NCBI GenBank assembly: GCA_036732565.1
Contig: DAINCF010000055.1
Location: forward strand, 1 to 20,354
DNA length: 20,354 nt
Reading direction: 5' to 3'
From: JAIVJN01 sp036732565
GTDB taxonomy: Bacteria; Acidobacteriota; Vicinamibacteria; Vicinamibacterales; UBA2999
Positions 13,318 to 20,354 of the stretch are shown piece by piece; positions within the stretch are counted from its first letter, which is position 1, and each line of letters opens with the position of its first letter. The notes beneath the pieces were generated by a model that saw only the letters and a program-made list of their open reading frames with translations, was not told where the DNA came from and made no database searches. Made by a program: the position numbers and the translations under genes.

Positions 13318-14883
13318 ATGGCGAAGAACCTGCGTTGGAAGATTCTTGTCATCCTCGGTGTGATCGGGCTTGCGGTCTACGCGTTCTATCCTCCCGACCA
13401 GAAGATCCGGCTCGGCCTGGATCTCAAAGGGGGCGTGCACCTGGTCATGCAGGTGAAGACGGACGATGCCCTGCGCCTCGAGACCGAGACGGCGGTGGAG
13501 CGGCTGCGCGAGCAACTGCAGACCGCGAAGATTCCGGTCACCAACATCACGGCGACGAGCCTCACGGAATTCCGCGTCGAGGGTGTGCCCTCCGATCAGG
13601 ATGCGGCGTTTCGCCAGCTCCTGACCGACGTCGAGCTCACCTACAACCGCTCCTCGTCGGCTGGTGGCGTCTACACCTTCACGGTACGGCCGAACATCGC
13701 GGTGCAACTGCGCGAGGAGGCGGTCAACCAGGCGCTGCAGACGATCGAGCGGCGCGTCAACGAGCTCGGCGTGGCCGAGCCGATCGTGGCGCGCTACAGC
13801 GGCGCCGATCAGATCCTGGTGCAGCTCCCCGGCGTCACCGACGTACAGCGCGCCAAGGAGATCATTCGATCGACGGCGCTGCTCGAGTTGAAGCTGGTGG
13901 AGCAGGGGCCGTTTTCCGACGAAGCGCAGGCGCGGCAGGCGTACGGCGGCAATCTCCCGCCGGATCTCCAGATTCTGCCCGGCCAGAGCGAAGTCTCGGC
14001 GCCAGGCGAGCGCGCGACGACCGTGTACTGGGTCGTCCGCCGTGTGCCCGCGGTGACGGGACGCGATCTGAGGAATGCCCGGCCCTCCCTCGACGAGAAC
14101 AACCGCCCGGCGGTCCAGTTCACGTTGAACAACGAGGGCGCGCGCAAGTTCGGCACCTTCACCCAGAACAACATCGGCCGCCAGCTCGCCATCGTGCTCG
14201 ACAACCGCGTCTATTCCGCGCCGCGGATCGACGGGCGCATCGACAGTGACGGCCGCATCTCGGGCAACTTCACGAATCAGGAAGCGGGCGACCTGGCGCT
14301 GGTGCTGCGGTCCGGCGCGCTGCCGGCCTCGTTGGACTATCTGGAAGAGCGCACGGTCGGCGCCTCGCTGGGCGCGGACTCGATCCGCGCCGGCATCACC
14401 GCCTCCGTTGGCGGGCTGCTGCTGGTCATGTTATTCATGCTCGTCTACTACCGACTGGCCGGCCTCAACGCCATCACCTCCGTCATCGTCAACCTGATCT
14501 TGCTGCTCGGCCTGATGGCGTATCTCGGCGCGACGATGACGCTGCCGGGCATTGCGGGCTTCATCCTGACGATCGGCATCGGCGTCGACTCCAACGTGCT
14601 GATCTTCGAGCGCATCAAGGAGGAGCTCGAAACCGCGAAGGGCGTACGGCAAGCCGTTGCCGCGGGTTTCGACCGCGTCTTCTTGACGATCTTGGACACG
14701 CACATCGCCTCGCTGATCTCGGCGGCGTTTCTCTTCCAGTTCGGCACCGGACCGATCCGCGGGTTCGCAACCACCCTGACGATCGGCTTGCTGGCCAACG
14801 TGTTCACGGCCGTGTTCGTCTCGCGGACGATGTTCGAGCTGATTCTGACCCGCCGTGGGCGCGAAGCGGCGCTGAGCATTTGA
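13318..14883 (+). CDS. secD: Protein translocase subunit SecD
   Basis: SecD and SecF use the proton (or sodium) gradient to pull secreted proteins through SecYEG on the periplasmic side. The 521 residues include a first membrane helix (about 7-24), RLGLDLKGGVHLVM (family block, residues about 31-44), a large periplasmic domain with NELGVAEPIV and LPGVTDVQRAKEII, then five helices at about 360-515. The fourth-helix motif TLPGIAGFILTIGIGVDSNVLIFERIKEE is intact, including the Asp needed for ion coupling. The ATG at 13318 has no strong Shine-Dalgarno sequence; a stable hairpin lies just upstream. Four bases separate its stop from secF. Confidence 0.96.
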   Translation: MAKNLRWKILVILGVIGLAVYAFYPPDQKIRLGLDLKGGVHLVMQVKTDDALRLETETAVERLREQLQTAKIPVTNITATSLTEFRVEGVPSDQDAAFRQLLTDVELTYNRSSSAGGVYTFTVRPNIAVQLREEAVNQALQTIERRVNELGVAEPIVARYSGADQILVQLPGVTDVQRAKEIIRSTALLELKLVEQGPFSDEAQARQAYGGNLPPDLQILPGQSEVSAPGERATTVYWVVRRVPAVTGRDLRNARPSLDENNRPAVQFTLNNEGARKFGTFTQNNIGRQLAIVLDNRVYSAPRIDGRIDSDGRISGNFTNQEAGDLALVLRSGALPASLDYLEERTVGASLGADSIRAGITASVGGLLLVMLFMLVYYRLAGLNAITSVIVNLILLLGLMAYLGATMTLPGIAGFILTIGIGVDSNVLIFERIKEELETAKGVRQAVAAGFDRVFLTILDTHIASLISAAFLFQFGTGPIRGFATTLTIGLLANVFTAVFVSRTMFELILTRRGREAALSI

Positions 14884-14887
14884 CATC

Positions 14888-15856
14888 ATGCGCATCCTGA
14901 CCAACGTCAACATCGATTGGCTTCGCTGGCGGTGGCACGCGCTCGTCCTGTCGTGGCTCATCATCCTGACCGGCGTCGGGCTCATCGCCACGCGCGGCTT
15001 GCCGCTGGGCATCGACTTCTCCGGTGGCACGCTGTTCCAGGTGAAGTTCCAGAAGACCGTGGCCGAGCAGCAGGTGATCGACGCGCTCGCCGGTATCGAG
15101 GGCGAAAAGGTCGTGCAGCGGTACGGCGACGTGGGCGCGAACGAGCTGCTCGTACGGTTGCCGCAGATCGCCGGCACCGAGGCCACGTTCGACCTCGAAG
15201 CCGCCACCACGCGCGTCGTCGACGGGCTCGACAAGGCCGGTCTCGGGCCGGTGGAGGTCGTCAAGCGGGAGTTCGTTGGACCGGTGATTGGTCAGGATCT
15301 CCAGCGCAAAGGCATCTACGCCACCATCGCCTCGATGCTGGGCATCATGAGCTACATCGCGCTGCGATTCAGGTTCAGCTTCGGCGTCGGCGCGATGATC
15401 GCGAGCCTCCATGACGTCTTGATCACGATGTCGCTGCTCACCATCGTCGGCTACGAGCTGTCGCTGAACGTCGTGGCGGCCATCCTGACACTGGTGGGCT
15501 ACGGCGTGAACGACCAGATCGTCATCTTCGACCGCGTGCGCGAGAACCTTCGCGCCATGCGCCGCGAACCGCTCGACGTCGTCGTCAACAAGAGCGTCAA
15601 TCAGACGCTGCCGCGCACCGTGATCACGGCCGGCGCGACGGCCCTGGCGGTGCTGTCGCTGTATCTCTTCGGCGGCGAAGTGCTGCAGGGGTTTGCCTTC
15701 GCCCTGCTCGTCGGCATCATCACGAGCACGTATTCAACCGTGTTCATCGCCTCGGCGGTCGCCGTGCTCTTGAGTGGACGGAAAGCCTCGGCCAGCCCTA
15801 CGCGCGCCTCCAGCAGCAAGCCGACAGCGAAGTCGAGCGGGCGCAAAGCCTCGTAG
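14888..15856 (+). CDS. secF: Protein translocase subunit SecF
   Basis: SecF is the partner of SecD. The 322 residues have a first helix (about 15-33), GIDFSGGTLFQVKF, a periplasmic P4 domain, then helices with RFRFSFGVGAMIASLHDVLIT and GYGVNDQIVIFDRVREN, the SecF signature. The C-terminus is a Ser/Lys/Arg-rich cytosolic tail of about 26 residues (from GRKASASPTRAS) that is longer than the core needs. The stop codon overlaps the first arm of an inverted repeat (15855-15919). Confidence 0.96.
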   Translation: MRILTNVNIDWLRWRWHALVLSWLIILTGVGLIATRGLPLGIDFSGGTLFQVKFQKTVAEQQVIDALAGIEGEKVVQRYGDVGANELLVRLPQIAGTEATFDLEAATTRVVDGLDKAGLGPVEVVKREFVGPVIGQDLQRKGIYATIASMLGIMSYIALRFRFSFGVGAMIASLHDVLITMSLLTIVGYELSLNVVAAILTLVGYGVNDQIVIFDRVRENLRAMRREPLDVVVNKSVNQTLPRTVITAGATALAVLSLYLFGGEVLQGFAFALLVGIITSTYSTVFIASAVAVLLSGRKASASPTRASSSKPTAKSSGRKAS

Positions 15857-16003
15857 ACGTCTTGCAGGGGGATGCGTTGGATTTGAGTCGAGCGTCTCGG
15901 ACAAGTCTGCAAGACGTCTCGCCCCGCCGGGGCCAGCCGATACTGCTCCCAGCGAGGCGAAGCCACACCACGCGTGTTTACGGCTCGGCGGCGGAGCCTC
16001 GCT
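15855..16003. repeat. Intergenic module of inverted repeats around a GC hairpin
   Basis: AGACGTCTTGCAG (15855-15867) is the exact reverse complement of 15907-15919 (13 bp, 39-base loop). It is followed by the hairpin GCCCC-GCC-GGGGC (15921-15933), then AGCGAGGC (15951-15958) paired with GCCTCGCT (15996-16003; 8 bp, 37-base loop). The order resembles the one at 4796-4949. The module fills the 161-bp gap between secF and uppP; no T-run marks a terminator. Confidence 0.7.
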
Positions 16004-16017
16004 AGCGGGCCCGGCAC

Positions 16018-16824
16018 GTGGACCTTCTTGCTGCAGCCCTGCTCGGGACCGTCCAGGGCCTGACCGAGTTCCTGCCGGTGTCGAGCTCCGGACATCTGAT
16101 CCTGGCCCGTGCGTTCTTCGGGTGGGATCCGGATCGGTTCGGTCTCGCGTTCGATGTGGCGTGTCACGTCGGCACCTTCCTCGCGGTTGTCCTTTACTAC
16201 TGGCGAGACCTGCTGGCGATGCTTCGCGCCACACCGGCGGCCCTGACCGGCCAGGCCGGTGAGTACCCGCATCTCGTGCGACTCGTCATCGCCGGGACGA
16301 TTCCCATCATCATCGTGGGACTGTTGTTCGCCGATCGGCTGGAGGGGATTCGCTCGCCGGCGGTGGTGGCGGTCACGCTCGCGGCCGGCGCGGTCGGACT
16401 GCTGGTGGCCGATCGCGTCGGCGCCGGCAATCGGAGTGGGGCGGCCATCTCGTACGGCCACGCGTTTCTGATCGGGATCGCTCAGGCGGCCGCGCTCGTT
16501 CCCGGCGTGTCGCGTTCGGGCGCCACGCTGACGGTGGCGTTGCTGTTTGGCCTGGCGCGGCCCGCGGCGGCGCGGTTCGTGTTTCTCCTCAGCCTGCCGG
16601 CGGTCCTGGCCGCGGCGCTCAAGGAAGGGCTCGAGCTGGCGAAGGTGGGGACCTCAACGACGCCGGTTGCGCTGTTCGCGGTCGGTCTCGTCGTCTCGGC
16701 GGTGGTCGGCTATCTGGCGGTCGCGTTCTTCATCCGGTATCTCGAGCGGCATTCATTGACGGTGTTCGCGGTCTATCGGTTCGCGCTCGCGGGCATTACC
16801 GCGATTTGGCTGTTTGCCAGGTGA
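16018..16824 (+). CDS. uppP: Undecaprenyl-diphosphate phosphatase UppP (BacA)
   Basis: UppP is an inner-membrane enzyme recycling undecaprenyl diphosphate to the monophosphate lipid carrier used for peptidoglycan and other envelope polymers. The 268 residues with about eight helices show both signatures: QGLTEFLPVSSSGHL near residue 13 (catalytic Glu region) and LVPGVSRSGATLT near residue 160. The start is GTG at 16018 (MDLLAAALLGTVQG), with no clear Shine-Dalgarno sequence. A 27-base palindrome begins one base after the stop. The gene is in the same direction as secF and DUF502, but palindrome-rich gaps separate them, so co-transcription is uncertain. Confidence 0.95.
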   Translation: MDLLAAALLGTVQGLTEFLPVSSSGHLILARAFFGWDPDRFGLAFDVACHVGTFLAVVLYYWRDLLAMLRATPAALTGQAGEYPHLVRLVIAGTIPIIIVGLLFADRLEGIRSPAVVAVTLAAGAVGLLVADRVGAGNRSGAAISYGHAFLIGIAQAAALVPGVSRSGATLTVALLFGLARPAAARFVFLLSLPAVLAAALKEGLELAKVGTSTTPVALFAVGLVVSAVVGYLAVAFFIRYLERHSLTVFAVYRFALAGITAIWLFAR

Positions 16825-16825
16825 G

Positions 16826-16852
16826 GTAGGGGCCGCCCTGGGCGGCCCCTAC
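16826..16852. repeat. 27-base palindrome after uppP
   Basis: GTAGGGGCCGCCC (16826-16838) and GGGCGGCCCCTAC (16840-16852) pair perfectly around one T. The ends TAGGGGC/GCCCCTA match those of the palindromes at 4119 and in tgt, but the centre differs. No T-run follows, so it is not a typical terminator. Confidence 0.85.
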
Positions 16853-16881
16853 GTACGTTCGTGACGGGTGGGCTTTCGTAG

Positions 16882-16903
16882 CGGCCGCCCTTTAGGGCGG
16901 CCG
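16882..16903. repeat. Palindrome ahead of the DUF502 gene
   Basis: CGGCCGCCCT and AGGGCGGCCG (10 bp) enclose TT. The core GGCCGCCC/GGGCGGCC is shared with the palindrome 16826-16852, 30 bases away. It ends 7 bases before the ATG at 16911 and replaces any normal ribosome site, so it could mask translation start in RNA. Confidence 0.8.
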
Positions 16904-16910
16904 AGCACGT

Positions 16911-17507
16911 ATGCATTGGCTTCGACGGAGCTTCATCACCGGGTTCTTCGTGATCGTGCCGCTCTTCATCAGCGTCGCGGCGCTGGTGTGGATTTTCGGC
17001 GTGGTCGATGGGATTGCGACGCCCGTCTCGACGCGGCTGCTCGGCAGGGATGTGCCCGGTCTCGGCGTGCTGATTACGTTGGGCGTAATTCTGGCGGTGG
17101 GCGCCGTCGCCAGCAACGTGCTCGGGAAGCGGGCCTTGCAGCAGATCGAGTCCTGGCTGCTACGCGTGCCGGTGTTCAAGACCATCTACGCGCCGGTCAA
17201 GCAGCTCGTCGCGGCGTTCTCCCCGGAGAACGAGGCGGGGTTCAAGAAAGTCGTGCTCGTCGATGACGAGCGTCGTGGCATGATCCTGGGCTTCCTGACC
17301 CGCGAGTTCACGCTGGACCGCGGGCGGGGGCCCGAAGCGCTGGTGGCGGTGTACGTCCCGACGAATCACCTGTATCTCGGCGATGTGCTCGTATACCCGC
17401 CTGACCGAGTAAGCTACCCCGACATCTCGGTGCAGGACGCCATCCGCATCTTCCTGACTGGCGGCATGGCGCTGCCGGATGAGATCAAGGACACCAGACA
17501 GTTTTGA
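16911..17507 (+). CDS. DUF502 family inner-membrane protein
   Basis: The 198-residue protein has two membrane helices (about residues 7-30 and 51-72) followed by a soluble domain, the layout of DUF502. Recognisable blocks are RRSFITGFFVIVPLFISV, the segment RVPVFKTIYAPVKQL, and a C-terminal VQDAIRIFLTGGMALPDE. In many members the PTxPNPTSG stretch is conserved; here the same place reads VPTNHLYLGDVLVYPPDRV, a clear variant. The biochemical role of the family is not established to my knowledge. It precedes hppA by 40 bp, so the two may be co-transcribed. No Shine-Dalgarno sequence is visible because a palindrome sits there. Confidence 0.85.
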   Translation: MHWLRRSFITGFFVIVPLFISVAALVWIFGVVDGIATPVSTRLLGRDVPGLGVLITLGVILAVGAVASNVLGKRALQQIESWLLRVPVFKTIYAPVKQLVAAFSPENEAGFKKVVLVDDERRGMILGFLTREFTLDRGRGPEALVAVYVPTNHLYLGDVLVYPPDRVSYPDISVQDAIRIFLTGGMALPDEIKDTRQF

Positions 17508-17547
17508 TTTGGAACATCGCCCGAGACGACGGACCACGAGGAGACCG

Positions 17548-20037
17548 ATGCTGACGAGACTGTGCGAACCCACGAACTGGCGCGGCGCGAACCATGCGGG
17601 GTCCCCAATGCGGCAGCCGCGCTGGGGTGCTCTTATTGCCGCCATCACGATCGCGCTCACGCTGGCGGTTCACCCGATCGCAGCCGCGCAGCCGGCGCCC
17701 GGACACACGCCCGGCGGGGAGGTGAACATTCACCTTCCGGATCTCAATCAAGGCGATTTCCTCGGGATGACGGGGCATCAGATTCTGTTGTCCGGCCTGG
17801 TCGTGTGCGTACTGGGCTTGCTGTTCGGCTTGTGGACCTACACCGGCGTCAAACGCCTGCCCGTCCATCGATCGATGTCCGACATCTCCGAACTGATCTA
17901 CGAGACGTGTAAGGCCTATTTGATCCAGCAGGGCAAGTTCCTGTTGATCCTCGAGGTCTTCATCGGCTCGATCATCGTCGCCTACTTCGCGATGATCGGG
18001 TTCCCCGCCTCCCGCATCGCAATCATCCTCCTCTTCAGTTTGATCGGCATCGCTGGCAGCTACGGTGTCGCCTGGTACGGCATCCGGATCAACACGCTGG
18101 CGAACTCGCGCACGGCGTTCGCGAGCCTGCAGGGGCACGCCTTCCCGGTCTGCGATATCCCGCTCAAATCAGGGATGAGCGTCGGCATGATGCTGATCTC
18201 GGTCGAGCTGCTGTTCATGCTCGCGATCCTGCTCTTCATCCCGGGCGAGTACGCGGGTGTCTGCTTCCTCGGCTTTGCCATCGGCGAGTCGCTCGGCGCC
18301 GCCGCGCTGCGCATCGCCGGCGGCATCTTCACGAAGATCGCCGACATCGGATCGGACCTGATGAAGGTCGTCTTCAAGATCAAGGAAGACGATGCACGGA
18401 ACCCGGGTGTGATCGCGGATTGCACCGGTGACAACGCCGGCGATTCCGTGGGGCCGACGGCCGACGGCTTCGAGACCTACGGCGTGACCGGTGTGGCGCT
18501 GATCTCGTTCATCATGCTCGCGGTCGGCAGCGTCGACGTGCAGGTGCAGCTGCTGGTGTGGATCTTCATGATGCGCGTGATGATGGTGCTCGCCTCGGCG
18601 GGCTCGTACCTGGTGAACAACGCCATCGCGAGCGCGCGCTACGGCACGGTCGAGAAGATGAACTTCGAGGCGCCGCTGACCTCGCTGGTCTGGCTGACGT
18701 CGATCGTCTCGGTGGTCCTGACCTATGTGCTGTCGTACCTCCTGATTCCGAGCCTGGGCGGGAGCTCGTCGCTGTGGTGGCAGCTGTCGACGGTGATCAC
18801 CTGCGGCACGCTGGCCGGCGCGATCATCCCGGAGTTCGTGAAGGTCTTCACGTCGACCAGCTCGGCTCACGTGAAGGAAGTCGTGACCTCGTCGCGCGAG
18901 GGCGGCGCGTCGCTCAACATCCTGTCGGGCCTCGTGGCCGGCAACTTCTCGGCGTACTGGCTCGGCCTGACGATCATGGGCCTGATGGCGATTGCCTACG
19001 GGGTCTCGACGATGGGCCTCGGCGAGCTGATGAAGGCACCGGCGATCTTCGCGTTTGGTCTCGTGGCGTTCGGATTCCTGGGCATGGGCCCGGTGACGAT
19101 CGCGGTGGACTCGTACGGTCCGGTGACCGACAACGCCCAGTCGGTCTACGAGCTGTCGCAGATCGAAGAGATTCCGGGGATCGAGCAGGAAATCAGAAAG
19201 CAGTTCGGCTTCGCCGTGAACTTCCGCGTCGCCAAGGATCTGCTGGAGGAGAACGACGGCGCGGGCAACACCTTCAAGGCGACGGCCAAGCCCGTCCTCA
19301 TCGGCACCGCGGTGGTCGGGGCGACGACGATGATCTTCTCGATCATCATGGCGCTCACCCAGGGCCTCACGACGGGGATGGAGAAGCTGTCGATTCTGCA
19401 CCCGCCGTTCCTGCTCGGGCTGATCACGGGCGGCTCGATGATCTACTGGTTCACCGGCGCCTCGATGCAGGCCGTGACGACGGGCGCGTATCGGGCGGTG
19501 GAGTTCATCAAGGCGAACATCCGACTCGAAGGGACGACGAGGGCGTCGGTCGAGGACAGCCGCAAGGTCGTCGAGATCTGCACGCAGTACGCGCAGAAGG
19601 GGATGTTCAACATCTTCCTCGCGGTGTTCTTCTCGACGCTCGCGTTTGCGTTCGTCGAGCCGTTCTTCTTCATCGGCTACCTGATTTCGATCGCGCTGTT
19701 CGGCTTGTTCCAGGCCATCTTCATGGCCAACGCCGGCGGCGCGTGGGACAACGCGAAGAAGATCGTCGAGACCGAGTTGAAGATGAAGGGCACCGATCTC
19801 CACGCGGCGTCCGTCGTCGGTGACACGGTGGGCGATCCGTTCAAAGACACCTCGTCGGTGGCGATGAACCCGGTGATCAAGTTCACCACACTGTTCGGCT
19901 TGCTCGCGGTGGAGCTGGGGGTCTTCCTCACGGCTCAGCAGGGAGCGGGGCTGGTCCAGACGTTGGCGGCCGTGTTTCTGGTCGTCGGAATGGTGTTCGT
20001 GTGGCGCTCGTTTTACGCGATGCGGATCGAGGCGTAA
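17548..20037 (+). CDS. hppA: Membrane-bound ion-translocating pyrophosphatase (divergent clade)
   Basis: The protein couples pyrophosphate hydrolysis to H+ (or Na+) pumping across the inner membrane. It has 829 residues from ATG 17548 (GAGGAG 4 bases upstream); ATG 17608 would start directly at a signal-like MRQPRWGALIAAITIAL and is an alternative. It has about 16 helices. The active-site motifs are recognisable but divergent: DIGSDLMKVVFKIKEDDARNP followed by GDNAGDSVGPTADGFETYGV (near residue 264 on), DSYGPVTDNAQS, and GDTVGDPFKDTSS. GNTFKATAK (near 572) has Lys where K+-dependent members have Ala, so K+-independent action is inferred. There is extra sequence between DNAQSVYELSQI and GNTFKA. 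Ion specificity cannot be settled here. Confidence 0.94.
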   Translation: MLTRLCEPTNWRGANHAGSPMRQPRWGALIAAITIALTLAVHPIAAAQPAPGHTPGGEVNIHLPDLNQGDFLGMTGHQILLSGLVVCVLGLLFGLWTYTGVKRLPVHRSMSDISELIYETCKAYLIQQGKFLLILEVFIGSIIVAYFAMIGFPASRIAIILLFSLIGIAGSYGVAWYGIRINTLANSRTAFASLQGHAFPVCDIPLKSGMSVGMMLISVELLFMLAILLFIPGEYAGVCFLGFAIGESLGAAALRIAGGIFTKIADIGSDLMKVVFKIKEDDARNPGVIADCTGDNAGDSVGPTADGFETYGVTGVALISFIMLAVGSVDVQVQLLVWIFMMRVMMVLASAGSYLVNNAIASARYGTVEKMNFEAPLTSLVWLTSIVSVVLTYVLSYLLIPSLGGSSSLWWQLSTVITCGTLAGAIIPEFVKVFTSTSSAHVKEVVTSSREGGASLNILSGLVAGNFSAYWLGLTIMGLMAIAYGVSTMGLGELMKAPAIFAFGLVAFGFLGMGPVTIAVDSYGPVTDNAQSVYELSQIEEIPGIEQEIRKQFGFAVNFRVAKDLLEENDGAGNTFKATAKPVLIGTAVVGATTMIFSIIMALTQGLTTGMEKLSILHPPFLLGLITGGSMIYWFTGASMQAVTTGAYRAVEFIKANIRLEGTTRASVEDSRKVVEICTQYAQKGMFNIFLAVFFSTLAFAFVEPFFFIGYLISIALFGLFQAIFMANAGGAWDNAKKIVETELKMKGTDLHAASVVGDTVGDPFKDTSSVAMNPVIKFTTLFGLLAVELGVFLTAQQGAGLVQTLAAVFLVVGMVFVWRSFYAMRIEA

Positions 20038-20133
20038 CGGAATGCGTAAGCGAAAAGTGTAAGTCTCACGAAAGTCGACGGCGCACGACTCGTAAACATT
20101 TGCAAAAAGCATCGGAAAAGTGTGTTGAAGCCG

Positions 20134-20162
20134 TTGACGTCGGCGAGGCACGCCTTTAGAAT
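20134..20162 (+). promoter_or_regulatory. Strong sigma70-type promoter after hppA
   Basis: TTGACG (20134-20139), a 17-base spacer and TAGAAT (20157-20162) form a near-consensus promoter. Upstream, 20092-20122 is rich in A runs, like an UP element. Transcription should start near 20169 and read out of the window. No intrinsic terminator for hppA is clear in 20038-20130. Confidence 0.75.
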
Positions 20163-20184
20163 GCCGATTCTGCTTAACTGCGGC

Positions 20185-20238
20185 GCCCGGGAGACGCGAC
20201 GGGTAGGGGGGACCCGGGCAGCCTCGCTCCTTGGGAGC
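20185..20238 (+). other. Structured GC-rich leader or start of a non-coding RNA
   Basis: Downstream of the promoter, GCCCGGG (20185-20191) can pair with CCCGGGC (20213-20219), and GCTCC with GGAGC around TTG (20226-20238). I could not match it to a riboswitch, tmRNA, RNase P, SRP RNA or 16S start. The tail 20239-20354 holds an open frame from ATG 20264 to the edge and a TTGACA at 20334-20339 whose -10 would lie outside. Confidence 0.4.
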
Positions 20239-20354
20239 ACTTTCCTGTAAGCGGTGTCTAAACCAGTAACGAATGGTGTGGACGACTCAACAGTCGGGGC
20301 CCCCGGCGCGCGGGGTTTGCGTAGAGCAGTTCGTTGACACCGTTTTTCTACGCC

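Noticed and set aside
16826..16852. Intrinsic terminator after uppP
   Set aside because: The stem is strong but no T-run follows on either strand; it matches the palindrome family better.
18169..20151. 660-residue minus-strand ORF
   Set aside because: It is antisense to hppA and rich in Arg/His/Asp, typical of a GC-rich shadow frame.
20165..20354. Known riboswitch or 16S rRNA leader
   Set aside because: Consensus features of c-di-AMP, c-di-GMP, cobalamin, TPP, tmRNA, RNase P and SRP RNA were not found, and no 16S 5' sequence appears before the window ends.

Overview
The window is GC-rich, densely coded bacterial chromosome from a Gram-negative (didermic) organism. It carries LptD for the outer membrane, an exported lipoprotein, UppP and D-alanine ligase for peptidoglycan, and the SecDF/YajC translocase accessories. 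Gene content and style (accD-folC, a HEAT-cyclophilin lipoprotein, a divergent membrane pyrophosphatase, many short palindromes) suggest Acidobacteriota, perhaps Vicinamibacteria. That placement is inference and has not been tested by a search. No rRNA, tRNA, CRISPR array, transposase or prophage gene is visible, and the protein-coding content is mostly housekeeping.

Layout. (1) Positions 1-4783, minus strand: deoxynucleoside kinase, accD, folC and lptD (lptD runs off the left edge). (2) 4784-4980: a divergent intergenic region packed with inverted repeats. (3) 4981-8261, plus strand: an N-acylamino acid racemase/o-succinylbenzoate synthase-type enolase overlapping a HEAT-repeat/cyclophilin lipoprotein. 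(4) 8262-8898: two tiny lysine/alanine-only genes on the minus strand, each with its own terminator, the upstream one behind a good sigma70 promoter. (5) 8899-11492, minus strand: a TPR protein overlapping ddl. (6) 11493-11738: a divergent region made almost entirely of a 13-bp periodic repeat array with two inverted halves. (7) 11739-20037, plus strand: tgt-yajC-secD-secF, uppP, a DUF502 membrane protein and hppA. (8) 20038-20354: a strong promoter driving a GC-rich leader that leaves the window.

The most unusual content is non-coding. The 13-bp array between ddl and tgt contains about 20 copies of a core (GGTTCC on the left, GGAACC on the right), is a large imperfect palindrome, and runs into the tgt start codon. 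A second theme is a family of compact palindromes. One copy supplies the stop codon of the kinase gene; an almost identical copy sits in frame inside tgt and encodes eight extra residues; related ones flank uppP and DUF502. A third theme is long-loop inverted repeats with tight GC hairpins in two unrelated intergenic regions. The two 18-19 residue Lys/Ala peptides are the most interesting coding finding.
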